Assembly (NCBI GenBank): GCA_963422775.4
Contig: CAUJSJ030000171.1
Location: 1 to 64,000, forward strand
Length of the DNA stretch: 64,000 nucleotides
Source: Pelomonas sp963422775
Lineage (GTDB): Bacteria; Pseudomonadota; Gammaproteobacteria; Burkholderiales; Burkholderiaceae_C
Direction: 5' to 3'
Shown piece by piece: positions 1 to 7,660 of the stretch. Below the pieces are notes generated by a model. The model was not told where the DNA came from, did not search any database, and saw only the letters and a program-made list of their open reading frames with translations. The position numbers were made by a program, and so were the translations under genes. Every line of letters starts with the position of its first letter. Within the stretch, counting starts at the first letter, position 1.

Positions 1-50
1 AAGCAGATGCTCGCGATCAGGTAGAGCAGCGTGACGAGATTGAGGCTCAT
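1..50 (-). CDS. pntB: NAD(P) transhydrogenase subunit beta (5' end only)
   Basis: Only the first 16 or so codons are inside the window. They read MSLNLVTLLYLIASIC, the usual start of PntB, the membrane subunit that carries the NADP(H) site of the proton-translocating transhydrogenase. The ATG overlaps the stop of the upstream pntAB gene as ATGA, so translation is probably coupled. The gene continues beyond the left edge. The identification rests on this short N-terminus together with the two preceding pnt genes, and is therefore strong. Confidence 0.85.
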   Translation of the reverse strand, partial: MSLNLVTLLYLIASIC

Positions 51-385
51 GCCTTGCCCTCCTTGGCCGGGGCGGCAGCCGCGGGCTTCTTGTCCTTCTT
101 CTTGAACATCTCCAGCATCCGCCGCGTGACGAGGAAGCCACCGAAGATGTTCACCGCGGCCAGCGCCACGGCCAGCACGCCCATGCCCTTGGCGAACGGC
201 GTCTCGGTCAGTGCCGCGGCCATCATGGCGCCGACGATGACGATGGCCGAGATCGCGTTGGTGACAGCCATCAGCGGCGTGTGCAGCGCGGGCGTCACCG
301 TCCAGACGACGTGGTAGCCCACGTAGATGGCCAGCACGAAGATGATCAGGTTGATGATGGTGTGGTCGACGATTTCCATGGTCAT
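47..385 (-). CDS. pntAB: NAD(P) transhydrogenase subunit alpha, part 2 (membrane part)
   Basis: A 112-residue protein with about three hydrophobic segments (roughly residues 8-28, 35-58 and 65-85) and a basic, Ala/Lys-rich tail. It corresponds to the C-terminal membrane domain of the single-chain PntA, encoded separately as in many alpha- and betaproteobacteria. With PntAA and PntB it forms the inner-membrane enzyme that uses the proton gradient to drive hydride transfer from NADH to NADP+. The start overlaps the pntAA stop by ATGA, and its own stop overlaps the pntB start in the same way, so this is one operon. Confidence 0.93.
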   Translation of the reverse strand: MTMEIVDHTIINLIIFVLAIYVGYHVVWTVTPALHTPLMAVTNAISAIVIVGAMMAAALTETPFAKGMGVLAVALAAVNIFGGFLVTRRMLEMFKKKDKKPAAAAPAKEGKA

Positions 386-1497
386 GCCCTCGTGACTTGG
401 CCGTCTTGCGTGACGCGGCAGGCCGCGACGATGTCGTCATCCAGCGGCACGTTGAACGTGCCCTCCTTGGTGATGACGAGCTTGAGGAAGTCCAGCACGT
501 TGCGCGCGTACAGCGCCGACGCATCGGCCGCGACCAGGGCCGGCAGGTTGGTCTCGCCGACGATGACGACGCCATGCTTGGTGACTGTCTTGCCGGCTTC
601 GGTCAGCGGGCAGTTGCCGCCCGCAGGCGCAGCGATGTCGACGATGACCGAGCCCGGCTTCATGCTCTTCACCATGTCCTCGGTGACCAGCACAGGCGCC
701 GCGCGACCGGGGATCAGCGCCGTCGTGATGACGATGTCCGCCGCAGCGACGCGCTTGGCCACCTCGGCCTTCTGCCGGTCCAGCCAGCTTTGCGGCATCG
801 GGCGCGCATAGCCGCCGACGCCCTCCGCCGCTTCCTTCTCCTCGGCCGTCTCGTAGGGCACGTCGATGAACTTGCCGCCCAGGGACTCGACCTGCTCCTT
901 CACCGAGGGCCGCACGTCGCTGGCCTCGATGACCGCGCCCAGGCGCTTGGCCGTCGCGATCGCCTGCAGCCCGGCCACCCCCACGCCGAGGATGACGACA
1001 CGCGCCGCCTTCACGGTGCCGGCCGCCGTCATCAGCATCGGGAAGAAGCGCTGATATCTGTCGGCCGCGATCATGACGGCCTTGTAGCCGGCGATGTTGG
1101 CCTGGCTGGACAGCACGTCCATGCTCTGGGCCCGCGTCGTGCGCGGTGCGGCTTCCAACGCAAAGCTGGTCAGGCCGGCCGAGGCCATCCCCGTGAGCCC
1201 ATCGCGGTCGAAGGGGTTGAGCATGCCGACGAGGGCCGTGCCGGGCTTCATCAGCGGCAGCTCGTCGGCGCCGGGTGCACGCACCTTCAGCACCAGCTCA
1301 GCGCCAAGGGCCGTGGCCTGGTCGACGATCTCGCAGCCTGCGGCTTCATAGGCAGCGTCGGTCACGCTGGCGCTGACGCCGGCGCCTGATTCGATGCGCA
1401 GCGTGTGGCCGGCGGCCTTCAACTTCTTGGCCGTCTCTGGCGTCACAGCCACACGGGTCTCTCCGGCCGCGCGTTCGCGCGGTACGCCGATCTGCAT
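382..1497 (-). CDS. pntAA: NAD(P) transhydrogenase subunit alpha, part 1 (NAD-binding)
   Basis: A 371-residue soluble domain of proton-translocating transhydrogenase, related to alanine dehydrogenase. The N-terminus MQIGVPRERAAGETRVAVTP is the family signature. A Rossmann motif VVILGVGVAGLQAIATAKRLGA lies near residue 170, and the mobile-loop region (AGGYARPMPQSWLDRQ type) follows near residue 230. It binds NAD(H) on the cytoplasmic side and passes hydride to PntB. It is first gene of the pntAA-pntAB-pntB operon. A GGAGGAG Shine-Dalgarno lies just upstream of the ATG. A divergent Nudix gene starts about 80 bases away, so this gap must hold the pnt promoter. Confidence 0.95.
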   Translation of the reverse strand: MQIGVPRERAAGETRVAVTPETAKKLKAAGHTLRIESGAGVSASVTDAAYEAAGCEIVDQATALGAELVLKVRAPGADELPLMKPGTALVGMLNPFDRDGLTGMASAGLTSFALEAAPRTTRAQSMDVLSSQANIAGYKAVMIAADRYQRFFPMLMTAAGTVKAARVVILGVGVAGLQAIATAKRLGAVIEASDVRPSVKEQVESLGGKFIDVPYETAEEKEAAEGVGGYARPMPQSWLDRQKAEVAKRVAAADIVITTALIPGRAAPVLVTEDMVKSMKPGSVIVDIAAPAGGNCPLTEAGKTVTKHGVVIVGETNLPALVAADASALYARNVLDFLKLVITKEGTFNVPLDDDIVAACRVTQDGQVTRA

Positions 1498-1579
1498 GGG
1501 GTCTCCTCCGGGGAACGGGGTCGCGGCAGCTTACACAATGCATGCGCTTGTCCCGTGCGGGATTTCGATGGGAGGTTTC

Positions 1580-2077
1580 ATGACTGCCACAGACCGGTTT
1601 CGTCCCAGCGTCACTGTCGCCGCGGTGATTGCCCGCGCCGGACGCTACCTGCTGGTCGAGGAGGACACCCCCGAAGGCCTGCGGCTGAACAACCCGGCCG
1701 GCCATCTGGAGCTGGGCGAAACGCCGATCGAGGCGGTCGTCAGGGAGGCCTTGGAGGAGACTGCGCGGGCCTTCGTCCCCGAGGCCTTCGTGGGCGTCTA
1801 CCTGGCCCGCTTTCTGCGGCCGGCGCGATTAGAGGATGTCACCTACGTGCGGCTGGCGTTCAGTGGCCCGGTCGGTGAGGAGATCGCCGGGCGCACGCTG
1901 GACGAGGGCATCCGCCGCACGCTGTGGCTGGACCTGGACGAACTGCGCGCCAGCCGCGACCGCCACCGCAGCCCGTTGGTGCTGGCCTGCATCGAAGACC
2001 ACGCGGCCGGCCGCCGGCTGCCGCTGGACAGCGTGCAGGCCCACGGCTCGCTGATGGACCCGCTGCGCCTGGGCTGA
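1580..2077 (+). CDS. nudJ: NudJ-like Nudix hydrolase
   Basis: A 165-residue protein with a Nudix box at about residues 41-63 (GHLELGETPI...REALEETA). The glycine usually found near the end of the box is replaced. The layout (FRPSVTVAAVIARAGRYLLVEE at the start, NNPAGHLE before the box, late RSPLV segment) resembles E. coli NudJ, a nucleoside tri-/diphosphate and HMP-PP phosphatase. In E. coli nudJ sits directly before mnmA; here two genes intervene before mnmA. The ATG at 1580 is chosen because GGAGG lies 5 bases upstream of it; the in-frame ATG at 1568 would place that site inside the gene. The substrate is not determined by sequence. Confidence 0.82.
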   Translation: MTATDRFRPSVTVAAVIARAGRYLLVEEDTPEGLRLNNPAGHLELGETPIEAVVREALEETARAFVPEAFVGVYLARFLRPARLEDVTYVRLAFSGPVGEEIAGRTLDEGIRRTLWLDLDELRASRDRHRSPLVLACIEDHAAGRRLPLDSVQAHGSLMDPLRLG

Positions 2078-2123
2078 GGGCTTGGGCGGCACGGCACAAT
2101 CCGTCGCCCCCAACGCCGCGCCC

Positions 2124-2906
2124 ATGCCCCGCACGCCGACCCGCTTTCACCGCTGGCGACTCGCCGCCTGTCTGGCCCTGCTGCTGGGGCCTGCCCTGCC
2201 CGCCGGTGCGCAGACACAGCCCGTACAGGTCGCCAGCTGGGACCGTGGCACCAACCCCCTGATCGGCATCAGCGAGGCCGTGCTGACCCGGCTGTACGCC
2301 GACATCGGCCAGCCGCTGAGCTTCGTCGAGCTGCCCGCTCGCCGTGCCGGCCTGCTGCTGGCCAGCGGCGACGTGGACGCGAACGTGCACCGGGCCAGCG
2401 ACTTCCTTGCGGCCAACCCGGGCACCGCTGCCGTGGCCACGCCGCTGAGCCAGGTGATGCTGCGCGCCTACACGCGCGAGCCTGCGCTGACCGTCGCGGG
2501 CTGGGCCGATCTGACGCACTGGCGCGTGGCACACCTGCGCGGCATCGTGCGCGTGGAGCAGCTGATGCCCGCGGGCGTGCAGCGCGTCGAAGCCGGCAAT
2601 CTGCGCGAGCTGTGGCGGCTGCTTGCCACCGACGCGGCCGATGTCGCCGTGCTCAGCGAGCTGGCCGGCAGCCCGATGCAGAAGCCCGCCAGCGTGCCCG
2701 GCCTGCGGCGCCTGGACGTCGTGCTGGACGAGCACACCGTGCACCATGTGCTGGCCGCCCGGCACAACGGCCTGGCTCAACGGCTGAACGCCGCACTGCT
2801 GCGCCTGCAGGCCAGCGGCGAACTCGAAGCGCTGCGCCAGTCGACGTTGCAGGCACTGCTCAGGCGCCAGGGCGGCGGGGGCGGCAACGAGAATCCGCGG
2901 CCATGA
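2124..2906 (+). CDS. Periplasmic solute-binding protein, family 3-like
   Basis: A 260-residue exported protein. An N-terminal signal peptide (RRLAACLALLLGPALPAGA-like, ending near residue 30 at AGAQ) precedes a domain with the order of a family 3 extracellular solute-binding protein. That domain has an early VASWDRGTNPLIGISEAVLTRLYADIG segment, a central LRGIVRVEQLMPAG segment and an ADVAVLSEL segment. No ABC permease or ATPase lies next to it, so it may act as an orphan sensor/binding protein in the periplasm. The ATG at 2124 is preferred over one at 2082 because it places the signal peptide at the N-terminus. The ligand is unknown. Confidence 0.65.
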   Translation: MPRTPTRFHRWRLAACLALLLGPALPAGAQTQPVQVASWDRGTNPLIGISEAVLTRLYADIGQPLSFVELPARRAGLLLASGDVDANVHRASDFLAANPGTAAVATPLSQVMLRAYTREPALTVAGWADLTHWRVAHLRGIVRVEQLMPAGVQRVEAGNLRELWRLLATDAADVAVLSELAGSPMQKPASVPGLRRLDVVLDEHTVHHVLAARHNGLAQRLNAALLRLQASGELEALRQSTLQALLRRQGGGGGNENPRP

Positions 2907-3604
2907 ACCCACCCGACTTCATCGAGGTCTACGACCAGGCGCTGAGCCCCGAGGCCTGCCGCGCGCTCGTCGAGCGCTTCCAGGCCAGCAGCCATGTGCA
3001 GCGCGGCGAGACCGGCAGCGGCGTGGACGTCGGCATGAAGGACAGCTGGGACATCGCCATCAGCCGCCATCCCGAGTGGGCGGACGCCTGCGAGCAGCTG
3101 AACGCGGCCGTCATCGCCGGCTTCAGGCATTACCTGCGCCGCTACGCCCACCTCGCCCTGGCGCCGCTGAAGCTGCAGATGCAAAGGCCCGACGGCACGA
3201 TGGCGCTGCTCGACGCCGACGGCGTCGCGGCGCTGAACGACGAGATGCTGATGGGCCTGATCGCCAAGGTCTTCCGCCCCGGCGCGATCAATCTGCAGCG
3301 CTACCTGGCCGACCAGGGCGGCTACCCCTACTGGCACTGCGAGCAATACCCCAGGCTCGACCAGGGCGAGGCCCTGCACCGCGCGGTGCTGTGGACGGTG
3401 TACCTGAACGACGACTTCGCCGCGGGCGAGACCGAGTTCCTCTACCAGGGCCGCAAGATCGCGCCGCGCACCGGCAGCCTGCTGATCGCGCCCGGGGGCT
3501 TCACGCACACCCACCGCGGCAACCGGCCGCAGGGCGGCGACAAGTACATCGCGACGTCCTGGGTGCTCTACCAGCGGGCCGAAAGCCTGTTCGGCAAAGG
3601 TTGA
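2903..3604 (+). CDS. 2OG-Fe(II) oxygenase (prolyl 4-hydroxylase-like)
   Basis: A 233-residue protein with a jelly-roll dioxygenase pattern. The iron ligands appear to be H145 and E147 in YWHCEQYP, an HxE version of the usual HxD, and H204 in THTHRGN. The basic residue that holds 2-oxoglutarate may be K214 or a nearby Arg. A conserved ETEFLYQGRKIAPRTGSLLIAP strand segment supports the fold. It would use 2-oxoglutarate, O2 and Fe(II) to hydroxylate a protein or small molecule; the substrate is unknown. The start overlaps the stop of the binding-protein gene by ATGA. mnmA follows 25 bases downstream. Confidence 0.8.
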   Translation: MNPPDFIEVYDQALSPEACRALVERFQASSHVQRGETGSGVDVGMKDSWDIAISRHPEWADACEQLNAAVIAGFRHYLRRYAHLALAPLKLQMQRPDGTMALLDADGVAALNDEMLMGLIAKVFRPGAINLQRYLADQGGYPYWHCEQYPRLDQGEALHRAVLWTVYLNDDFAAGETEFLYQGRKIAPRTGSLLIAPGGFTHTHRGNRPQGGDKYIATSWVLYQRAESLFGKG

Positions 3605-3629
3605 AGGGGCCTTTGGGACAATCCACAGG

Positions 3630-4748
3630 ATGAGTTCCCCCAAGAAACATCGCGTCGTCGTCGGCCTGTCCGGCGGCGTGGACTCGGCCGTGACCGCGCA
3701 CCTGTTGAAGCAACAGGGGCACGAGGTCATCGGCATCTTCATGAAGAACTGGGAAGACGATGACGACGACGAGTACTGCTCGACGCGCCAGGACTTCCTG
3801 GACGCCGCCTCCGTGGCCGACGTGCTGGGCATCGAGATCGAGCACGTCAACTTCGCGGCCGAGTACAAGGACCGCGTGTTCGAGAGCTTTCTGCACGAGT
3901 ACCAGGCCGGCCGCACACCCAACCCGGACGTGCTGTGCAACGCCGAGATCAAGTTCAAGGCCTTTCTCGACCATGCGATGCGCCTGGGCGCCGAGAAGAT
4001 TGCGACGGGGCACTACGCGCGCGTACGCGAACTGGACGGCGAGTTCCAACTCTTGAAAGGCCTGGACCCGCTGAAGGACCAGAGCTATTTCCTGCACCGG
4101 CTTTCACAGGCCCAGCTCAGCAAGACGATGTTCCCGGTCGGCGACCTGCCCAAGACCGAGGTGCGCCGCATCGCCGCCGAGATCGCGCTGCCGAACGCGA
4201 AGAAGAAGGACTCGACCGGCATCTGCTTCATCGGCGAGCGGCCCTTCCGGGAGTTCCTGAACAAGTACCTGTCGCACCAGCCGGGGCCCATCAAGGACGA
4301 GCGCGGCCGCAAGCTCGGCCAGCACGTGGGCCTGAGCTTCTACACGCTGGGCCAGCGCCAGGGGCTGGGCATCGGCGGCGTCAAGGAGAAGGGCTCTCGG
4401 CGCGGAGGTGGCGAGCACGAGCCCTGGTTCGTCGCGGCCAAGGACATCCCGAACAACACGCTGATCGCCGTGCAGGGCCACGACCACCCGCTGCTGCAGA
4501 GCCCGGCGCTGCTGGCCGACGACCTGAGCTGGATCGCCGGCCACGCGCCCACCCTCGCACAGGCTGCAGCCAAGACGCGCTACCGCCAGGCAGACGCGCC
4601 CTGCAGCGTCGGCTTCGATGCCAGCGGCCACCTGACGCTGCGCTTTCCCGACCCGCAGTGGGCCGTCACGCCGGGCCAGAGCGCGGTGGTCTACGACGGT
4701 GAGGTCTGCCTGGGCGGCGGTGTGATTTCGGCGGCCCTGGCGGAATGA
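3630..4748 (+). CDS. mnmA: tRNA 2-thiouridylase MnmA
   Basis: A 372-residue tRNA-specific 2-thiouridylase, of normal family length. The PP-loop SGGVDS at residues 14-19 binds ATP. C103 in NPDVLCNAEIKFK and C199 in STGICFIGERPF are the two catalytic cysteines of the family. The enzyme makes 2-thiouridine at wobble position 34 of Lys, Glu and Gln tRNAs, with sulfur relayed from IscS. The start codon is ATG after a weak ribosome site. Its stop overlaps the ATG of the histidine kinase gene by ATGA. Confidence 0.97.
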   Translation: MSSPKKHRVVVGLSGGVDSAVTAHLLKQQGHEVIGIFMKNWEDDDDDEYCSTRQDFLDAASVADVLGIEIEHVNFAAEYKDRVFESFLHEYQAGRTPNPDVLCNAEIKFKAFLDHAMRLGAEKIATGHYARVRELDGEFQLLKGLDPLKDQSYFLHRLSQAQLSKTMFPVGDLPKTEVRRIAAEIALPNAKKKDSTGICFIGERPFREFLNKYLSHQPGPIKDERGRKLGQHVGLSFYTLGQRQGLGIGGVKEKGSRRGGGEHEPWFVAAKDIPNNTLIAVQGHDHPLLQSPALLADDLSWIAGHAPTLAQAAAKTRYRQADAPCSVGFDASGHLTLRFPDPQWAVTPGQSAVVYDGEVCLGGGVISAALAE

Positions 4749-5965
4749 CGAAGTTCGACCGGCTGCTCGCGCGGCTCGCCGAGCCGGGCGTGGTGCTGCG
4801 GCTGGCGGCGCTGGTGGTCTGCGCGATGGAGCTGGTCAGCGCCGGCGCGGCGCTGCTGGGCGCCCGCACCGAGCCCTACGACGGCCTCGTCGCCTGGGTC
4901 TGGCGCGCAGCGGGCGGCGGTGCAAACGACCGCGGCCTGCTGCTGCTGTGCGTGGGCCTGCTGCTGGCCTTCGTCGCGCTGATGTGGCGTCTGGCCAGCC
5001 AGGGCGGCAGCGTCATCGCCGTGAACCGGCGGCTGGCGTGGCTGCTGCTCGTGGACCTGCTGGCCTTCGGCGTGACGCCGGGCTTGCCCTTCCTCGTCAC
5101 GGCGCTGGCCGCCGTGCTGCTGCCGGCGCGGCTGGCCCTGGGCTTCGGCTTCGCGCAGGTGCTGCTGAACACCGGCATCTACGCCGCGCCCCAGGCCGCC
5201 GCCTGGCTGGACCAGCTCGGCCTGCTGTCCTCCATGCTCGCGCTGCACGGTCTGGCTTTCGGCCTGGGGCGCATGGCCGCAGCAGAGGGCGAGAAGCGCC
5301 GCTGGCTGCAGGCCGTGCTGGCCGAACAGATGTCCGGCGAGCACCTGCTGGCCGAGCAGATGCGCTACAGCGAGCGCATGCAGATCGCCCGCGAGCTGCA
5401 CGACCTGATGGGCCACCACCTGACGGCGCTGAACCTGCAGCTGCAGCTCGGCGGCGCGCTGCTGGCACGCGAGGATGCCGGCGGCGCCGGGCAGGCGCTG
5501 GGCCGTGCCGAGGGCGTGGCAGCGCAGCTGTTGGCCGACGTGCGCGAGGCCGTGTCGCAGCAGCGCAGTTCGCAGCGCATCGACCTCTCGGCCGCGCTGC
5601 AGGCCCTGGCCGAAGGCATCGCCAGCACGCGCATCGAGCTGACGATGGACGACGCCGCGCGCGACCTCGGGCCCCGCGCGGCCCACGCGCTGCTGCGCTG
5701 CGTGCAGGAAGGCGTGACCAACAGCGTGCGCCATGCCGGCGCGCGTCGCGTCCAGGTCGAATTGCGCGGCCAGGGGGATGAGATCGGCGTCAGCATCGAC
5801 GATGATGGGCGGGGCGCGCCGAACTGGCAGCCCGGCCGTGCCGAGGGCTTTGGCAATGGCCTCTCGGGCATGGCCGAACGCATGACCGAGCTGGGTGGGC
5901 AGATGCGCGTGACGCGCACCAGCCCTGGATTTCGAATCGAGCTGAGATGTCCGCGATGGGTGTGA
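4745..5965 (+). CDS. Sensor histidine kinase, NarL/HisKA_3 type
   Basis: A 406-residue membrane kinase. The first about 175 residues hold several hydrophobic stretches (roughly 15-40, 63-82, 98-127, 157-175), probably a multi-pass sensor region. The dimerisation/phospho-acceptor helix carries H219 in ARELHDLMGHHLT. The HATPase domain shows the N box VQEGVTNSVRHAG and glycine boxes DDDGRGA and GNGLSGMAERM near the C-terminus. It phosphorylates the LuxR-type regulator encoded next, whose start lies inside this gene's 3' end. The signal it senses is not evident. Confidence 0.92.
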   Translation: MTKFDRLLARLAEPGVVLRLAALVVCAMELVSAGAALLGARTEPYDGLVAWVWRAAGGGANDRGLLLLCVGLLLAFVALMWRLASQGGSVIAVNRRLAWLLLVDLLAFGVTPGLPFLVTALAAVLLPARLALGFGFAQVLLNTGIYAAPQAAAWLDQLGLLSSMLALHGLAFGLGRMAAAEGEKRRWLQAVLAEQMSGEHLLAEQMRYSERMQIARELHDLMGHHLTALNLQLQLGGALLAREDAGGAGQALGRAEGVAAQLLADVREAVSQQRSSQRIDLSAALQALAEGIASTRIELTMDDAARDLGPRAAHALLRCVQEGVTNSVRHAGARRVQVELRGQGDEIGVSIDDDGRGAPNWQPGRAEGFGNGLSGMAERMTELGGQMRVTRTSPGFRIELRCPRWV

Positions 5966-6609
5966 TCAAGATCCTGCTGGTCGAGGACCAGCAACTGGTG
6001 CGCGAAGGCCTCAAGGGCCTGCTCGCGCTGCAGGGCGATGTGCAGGTCGTCGGCGAGGCCAGCGACGGCGCCGAGGCGCTGGAGTGGCTGTCAGCCGCCG
6101 CAGCCGACGACATGCCCGACGTCATCCTGTCCGACATGCGCATGCCACGCCTGGATGGCATCGGCCTGATCCGCGCACTGGCCGCGCGTGCGCTGCGCCT
6201 GCCGACCGTCCTGCTGACGACCTTCGACGACACGGCCGCCTTCGACGAGGCCGTGCGCGCCGGCGCCCGCGGCTTCCTGCTCAAGGCCATCAGCCCCGAG
6301 ACGCTGGCCCAGGCGCTGCGCGACGTGCACGGCGGCGGCACGGCGCTGCGGCCGTCCCTGACCACGCGCATGGAGGCCAAGGGCGCCGAGCGCGCCTTCA
6401 CGGCGGCCGACCATCCCGACCCGCTGTCGCCAAAGGAGCTGCAGGTGCTGCGCCTGGTGGCCAGCGGCCGCAGCAACACCGAGATCGCCGGCCTGCTGGG
6501 CAACAGCGAAGGCGTCATTAAGAACCACTGCTCGGCCATCTTCTCCAAGATGGGCGTGCGCGACCGCACGCAGGCGGTGCTCAGGGCGATCGATCTGGGC
6601 TGGATCTGA
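5947..6609 (+). CDS. Response regulator, NarL/LuxR family
   Basis: A 220-residue regulator. The receiver domain (about residues 6-125) has the acidic pair near 13-14, phospho-acceptor D63 in ILSDMRMP, T/S at TTFDDT and K113 in FLLKAIS. A C-terminal LuxR helix-turn-helix (LSPKELQVLRLVASGRSNTEIAGLLG...VKNHCSAIFSKMGV) begins near residue 160. The start at 5947 lies inside the kinase gene; a second in-frame ATG at 5956 is also possible. It forms a two-component pair with the kinase. Its last 29 bases overlap the 3' end of the convergent CAP-domain gene. Confidence 0.93.
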   Translation: MSAMGVIKILLVEDQQLVREGLKGLLALQGDVQVVGEASDGAEALEWLSAAAADDMPDVILSDMRMPRLDGIGLIRALAARALRLPTVLLTTFDDTAAFDEAVRAGARGFLLKAISPETLAQALRDVHGGGTALRPSLTTRMEAKGAERAFTAADHPDPLSPKELQVLRLVASGRSNTEIAGLLGNSEGVIKNHCSAIFSKMGVRDRTQAVLRAIDLGWI

Positions 6610-7090
6610 CAGGTGCAGCGAGGTGCAGGACCCAGTAGCGCTGGTAGCGCCCGGGTCCGTTGACGCAGGCCAGGCCGAAGTCCTGGAACTCGGCCGCCAT
6701 CAGGTTCTCGCAATGCGCCTGGCTGGCCAGCCACTGGGCGAAGGCCTCTTCCACCGTCTCCGGGCCGCCGGCCAGGTTCTCGCCGGCCAGGCGCATCGCA
6801 TAGCCCGATTCGCGCAGCCGTACGCGCAGTGAAGCGCCCGCAGTGCCGGCAGCGCCGCTGTGATCCACGCTGTCGCGCGCGGCCAGCTCCAGTGCATAGC
6901 GCCGCGTGGAGGCCGCCAGCATCGCGTCGGCACGCAGCGGCGGCACGGCGGCCCAAAGGGCTTGCCCGCACTGCTGTGCGCGGGCGCGCACGGCATTCAG
7001 CGCCACCCGTGCTGCATCCCCATCGGGCTGGCAGTCGGTTTCGGCGGAGGCTGCACAGGCGACGAGCAACAGGGGCAGGCAAGCACGCAT
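6581..7090 (-). CDS. CAP/SCP-like extracellular domain protein
   Basis: A 169-residue exported protein. A short hydrophobic N-terminus MRACLPLLLVACAASA looks like a signal peptide; LVAC could be a lipobox but would make the leader very short. The rest follows the CAP (SCP/TAPS) pattern: LNAVRARAQQCG, a DHSGAAG segment with the conserved His, GYAMRLAGENLAGG, then a W...S..HCENLMAAEFQDFGLAC block and a YWVLHLA strand. CAP proteins are secreted and bind lipids or act in the envelope; bacterial roles are mostly unknown. The gene converges on the response regulator gene with a 29-base overlap. Confidence 0.85.
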   Translation of the reverse strand: MRACLPLLLVACAASAETDCQPDGDAARVALNAVRARAQQCGQALWAAVPPLRADAMLAASTRRYALELAARDSVDHSGAAGTAGASLRVRLRESGYAMRLAGENLAGGPETVEEAFAQWLASQAHCENLMAAEFQDFGLACVNGPGRYQRYWVLHLAAPVRSSPDRSP

Positions 7091-7139
7091 GCAGGCATCC
7101 TAGTTGCCATGCCAGGCGTACCGTCGCACCATGACTGCC

Positions 7140-7538
7140 ATGAAACCCCTTCGACACCTGCTGACGGCCCTGCTGGCCGCCTCCACGCTGGCCGGCTGCG
7201 CGCAGACGCCGGCCGAGCCCGAGTCACAGCGCATGGCCCGCGAACTGCGCACGCTGATCGGGCCCGCGGCCTGCACGGCCGACAACCAGTGCCGCAGCCT
7301 GCCCGTCGGCGCCAAGGCCTGCGGCGGGCCGGCGGGGTACTGGGCGTGGTCCACGCAAGGCACGGATGCCGATCGCGTGCTTGACCTGGCGCGGCGTCAG
7401 GCTGAGGCCCAAAAAGGCGAGTCCGAGGCCAGCGGCGTGCGCTCGAACTGCGCGCTGATGGTGGATCCTGGCGTCGCCTGCGTTGCCGGGCACTGCCAGG
7501 TGGCACCGGCCGCGGGCACGCGCCCCGGCCCACGTTGA
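7140..7538 (+). CDS. Small Cys-containing lipoprotein, function unknown
   Basis: A 132-residue protein with a typical lipoprotein leader: MKPLRHLLTALLAASTLAGCAQ, with LAGC as the lipobox. The mature part has about five cysteines (in ACTADNQCRSL, KACGG, SNCAL, GVACVAGHCQ), suggesting disulfide bonds in the periplasm. I recognise no domain; the pattern resembles small periplasmic Cys-rich proteins of betaproteobacteria. An in-frame ATG at 7131 is an alternative start. It stands alone between the CAP gene and the terminator of the protease operon. Confidence 0.7.
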   Translation: MKPLRHLLTALLAASTLAGCAQTPAEPESQRMARELRTLIGPAACTADNQCRSLPVGAKACGGPAGYWAWSTQGTDADRVLDLARRQAEAQKGESEASGVRSNCALMVDPGVACVAGHCQVAPAAGTRPGPR

Positions 7539-7577
7539 TGCCTGCCAGCCAGCGGAAGCCTCAACTGGCCACAGGAT

Positions 7578-7612
7578 GAAAAAAGGCCGCGCGCCTTGCG
7601 GCGTGCGGCCTG
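7578..7612 (-). terminator. Rho-independent terminator of the protease operon
   Basis: Read on the minus strand, a GC-rich stem begins with AGGCCGC and closes with GCGGCCT. It is followed directly by a run of six T. It lies about 50 bases past the stop of the subtilisin-like protease gene, as expected for its terminator. Confidence 0.85.
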
Positions 7613-7660
7613 CGGCCCAGGGCCTGCCGCGGGCAGCAGGCCCGCGGACAAGCGCCAGGC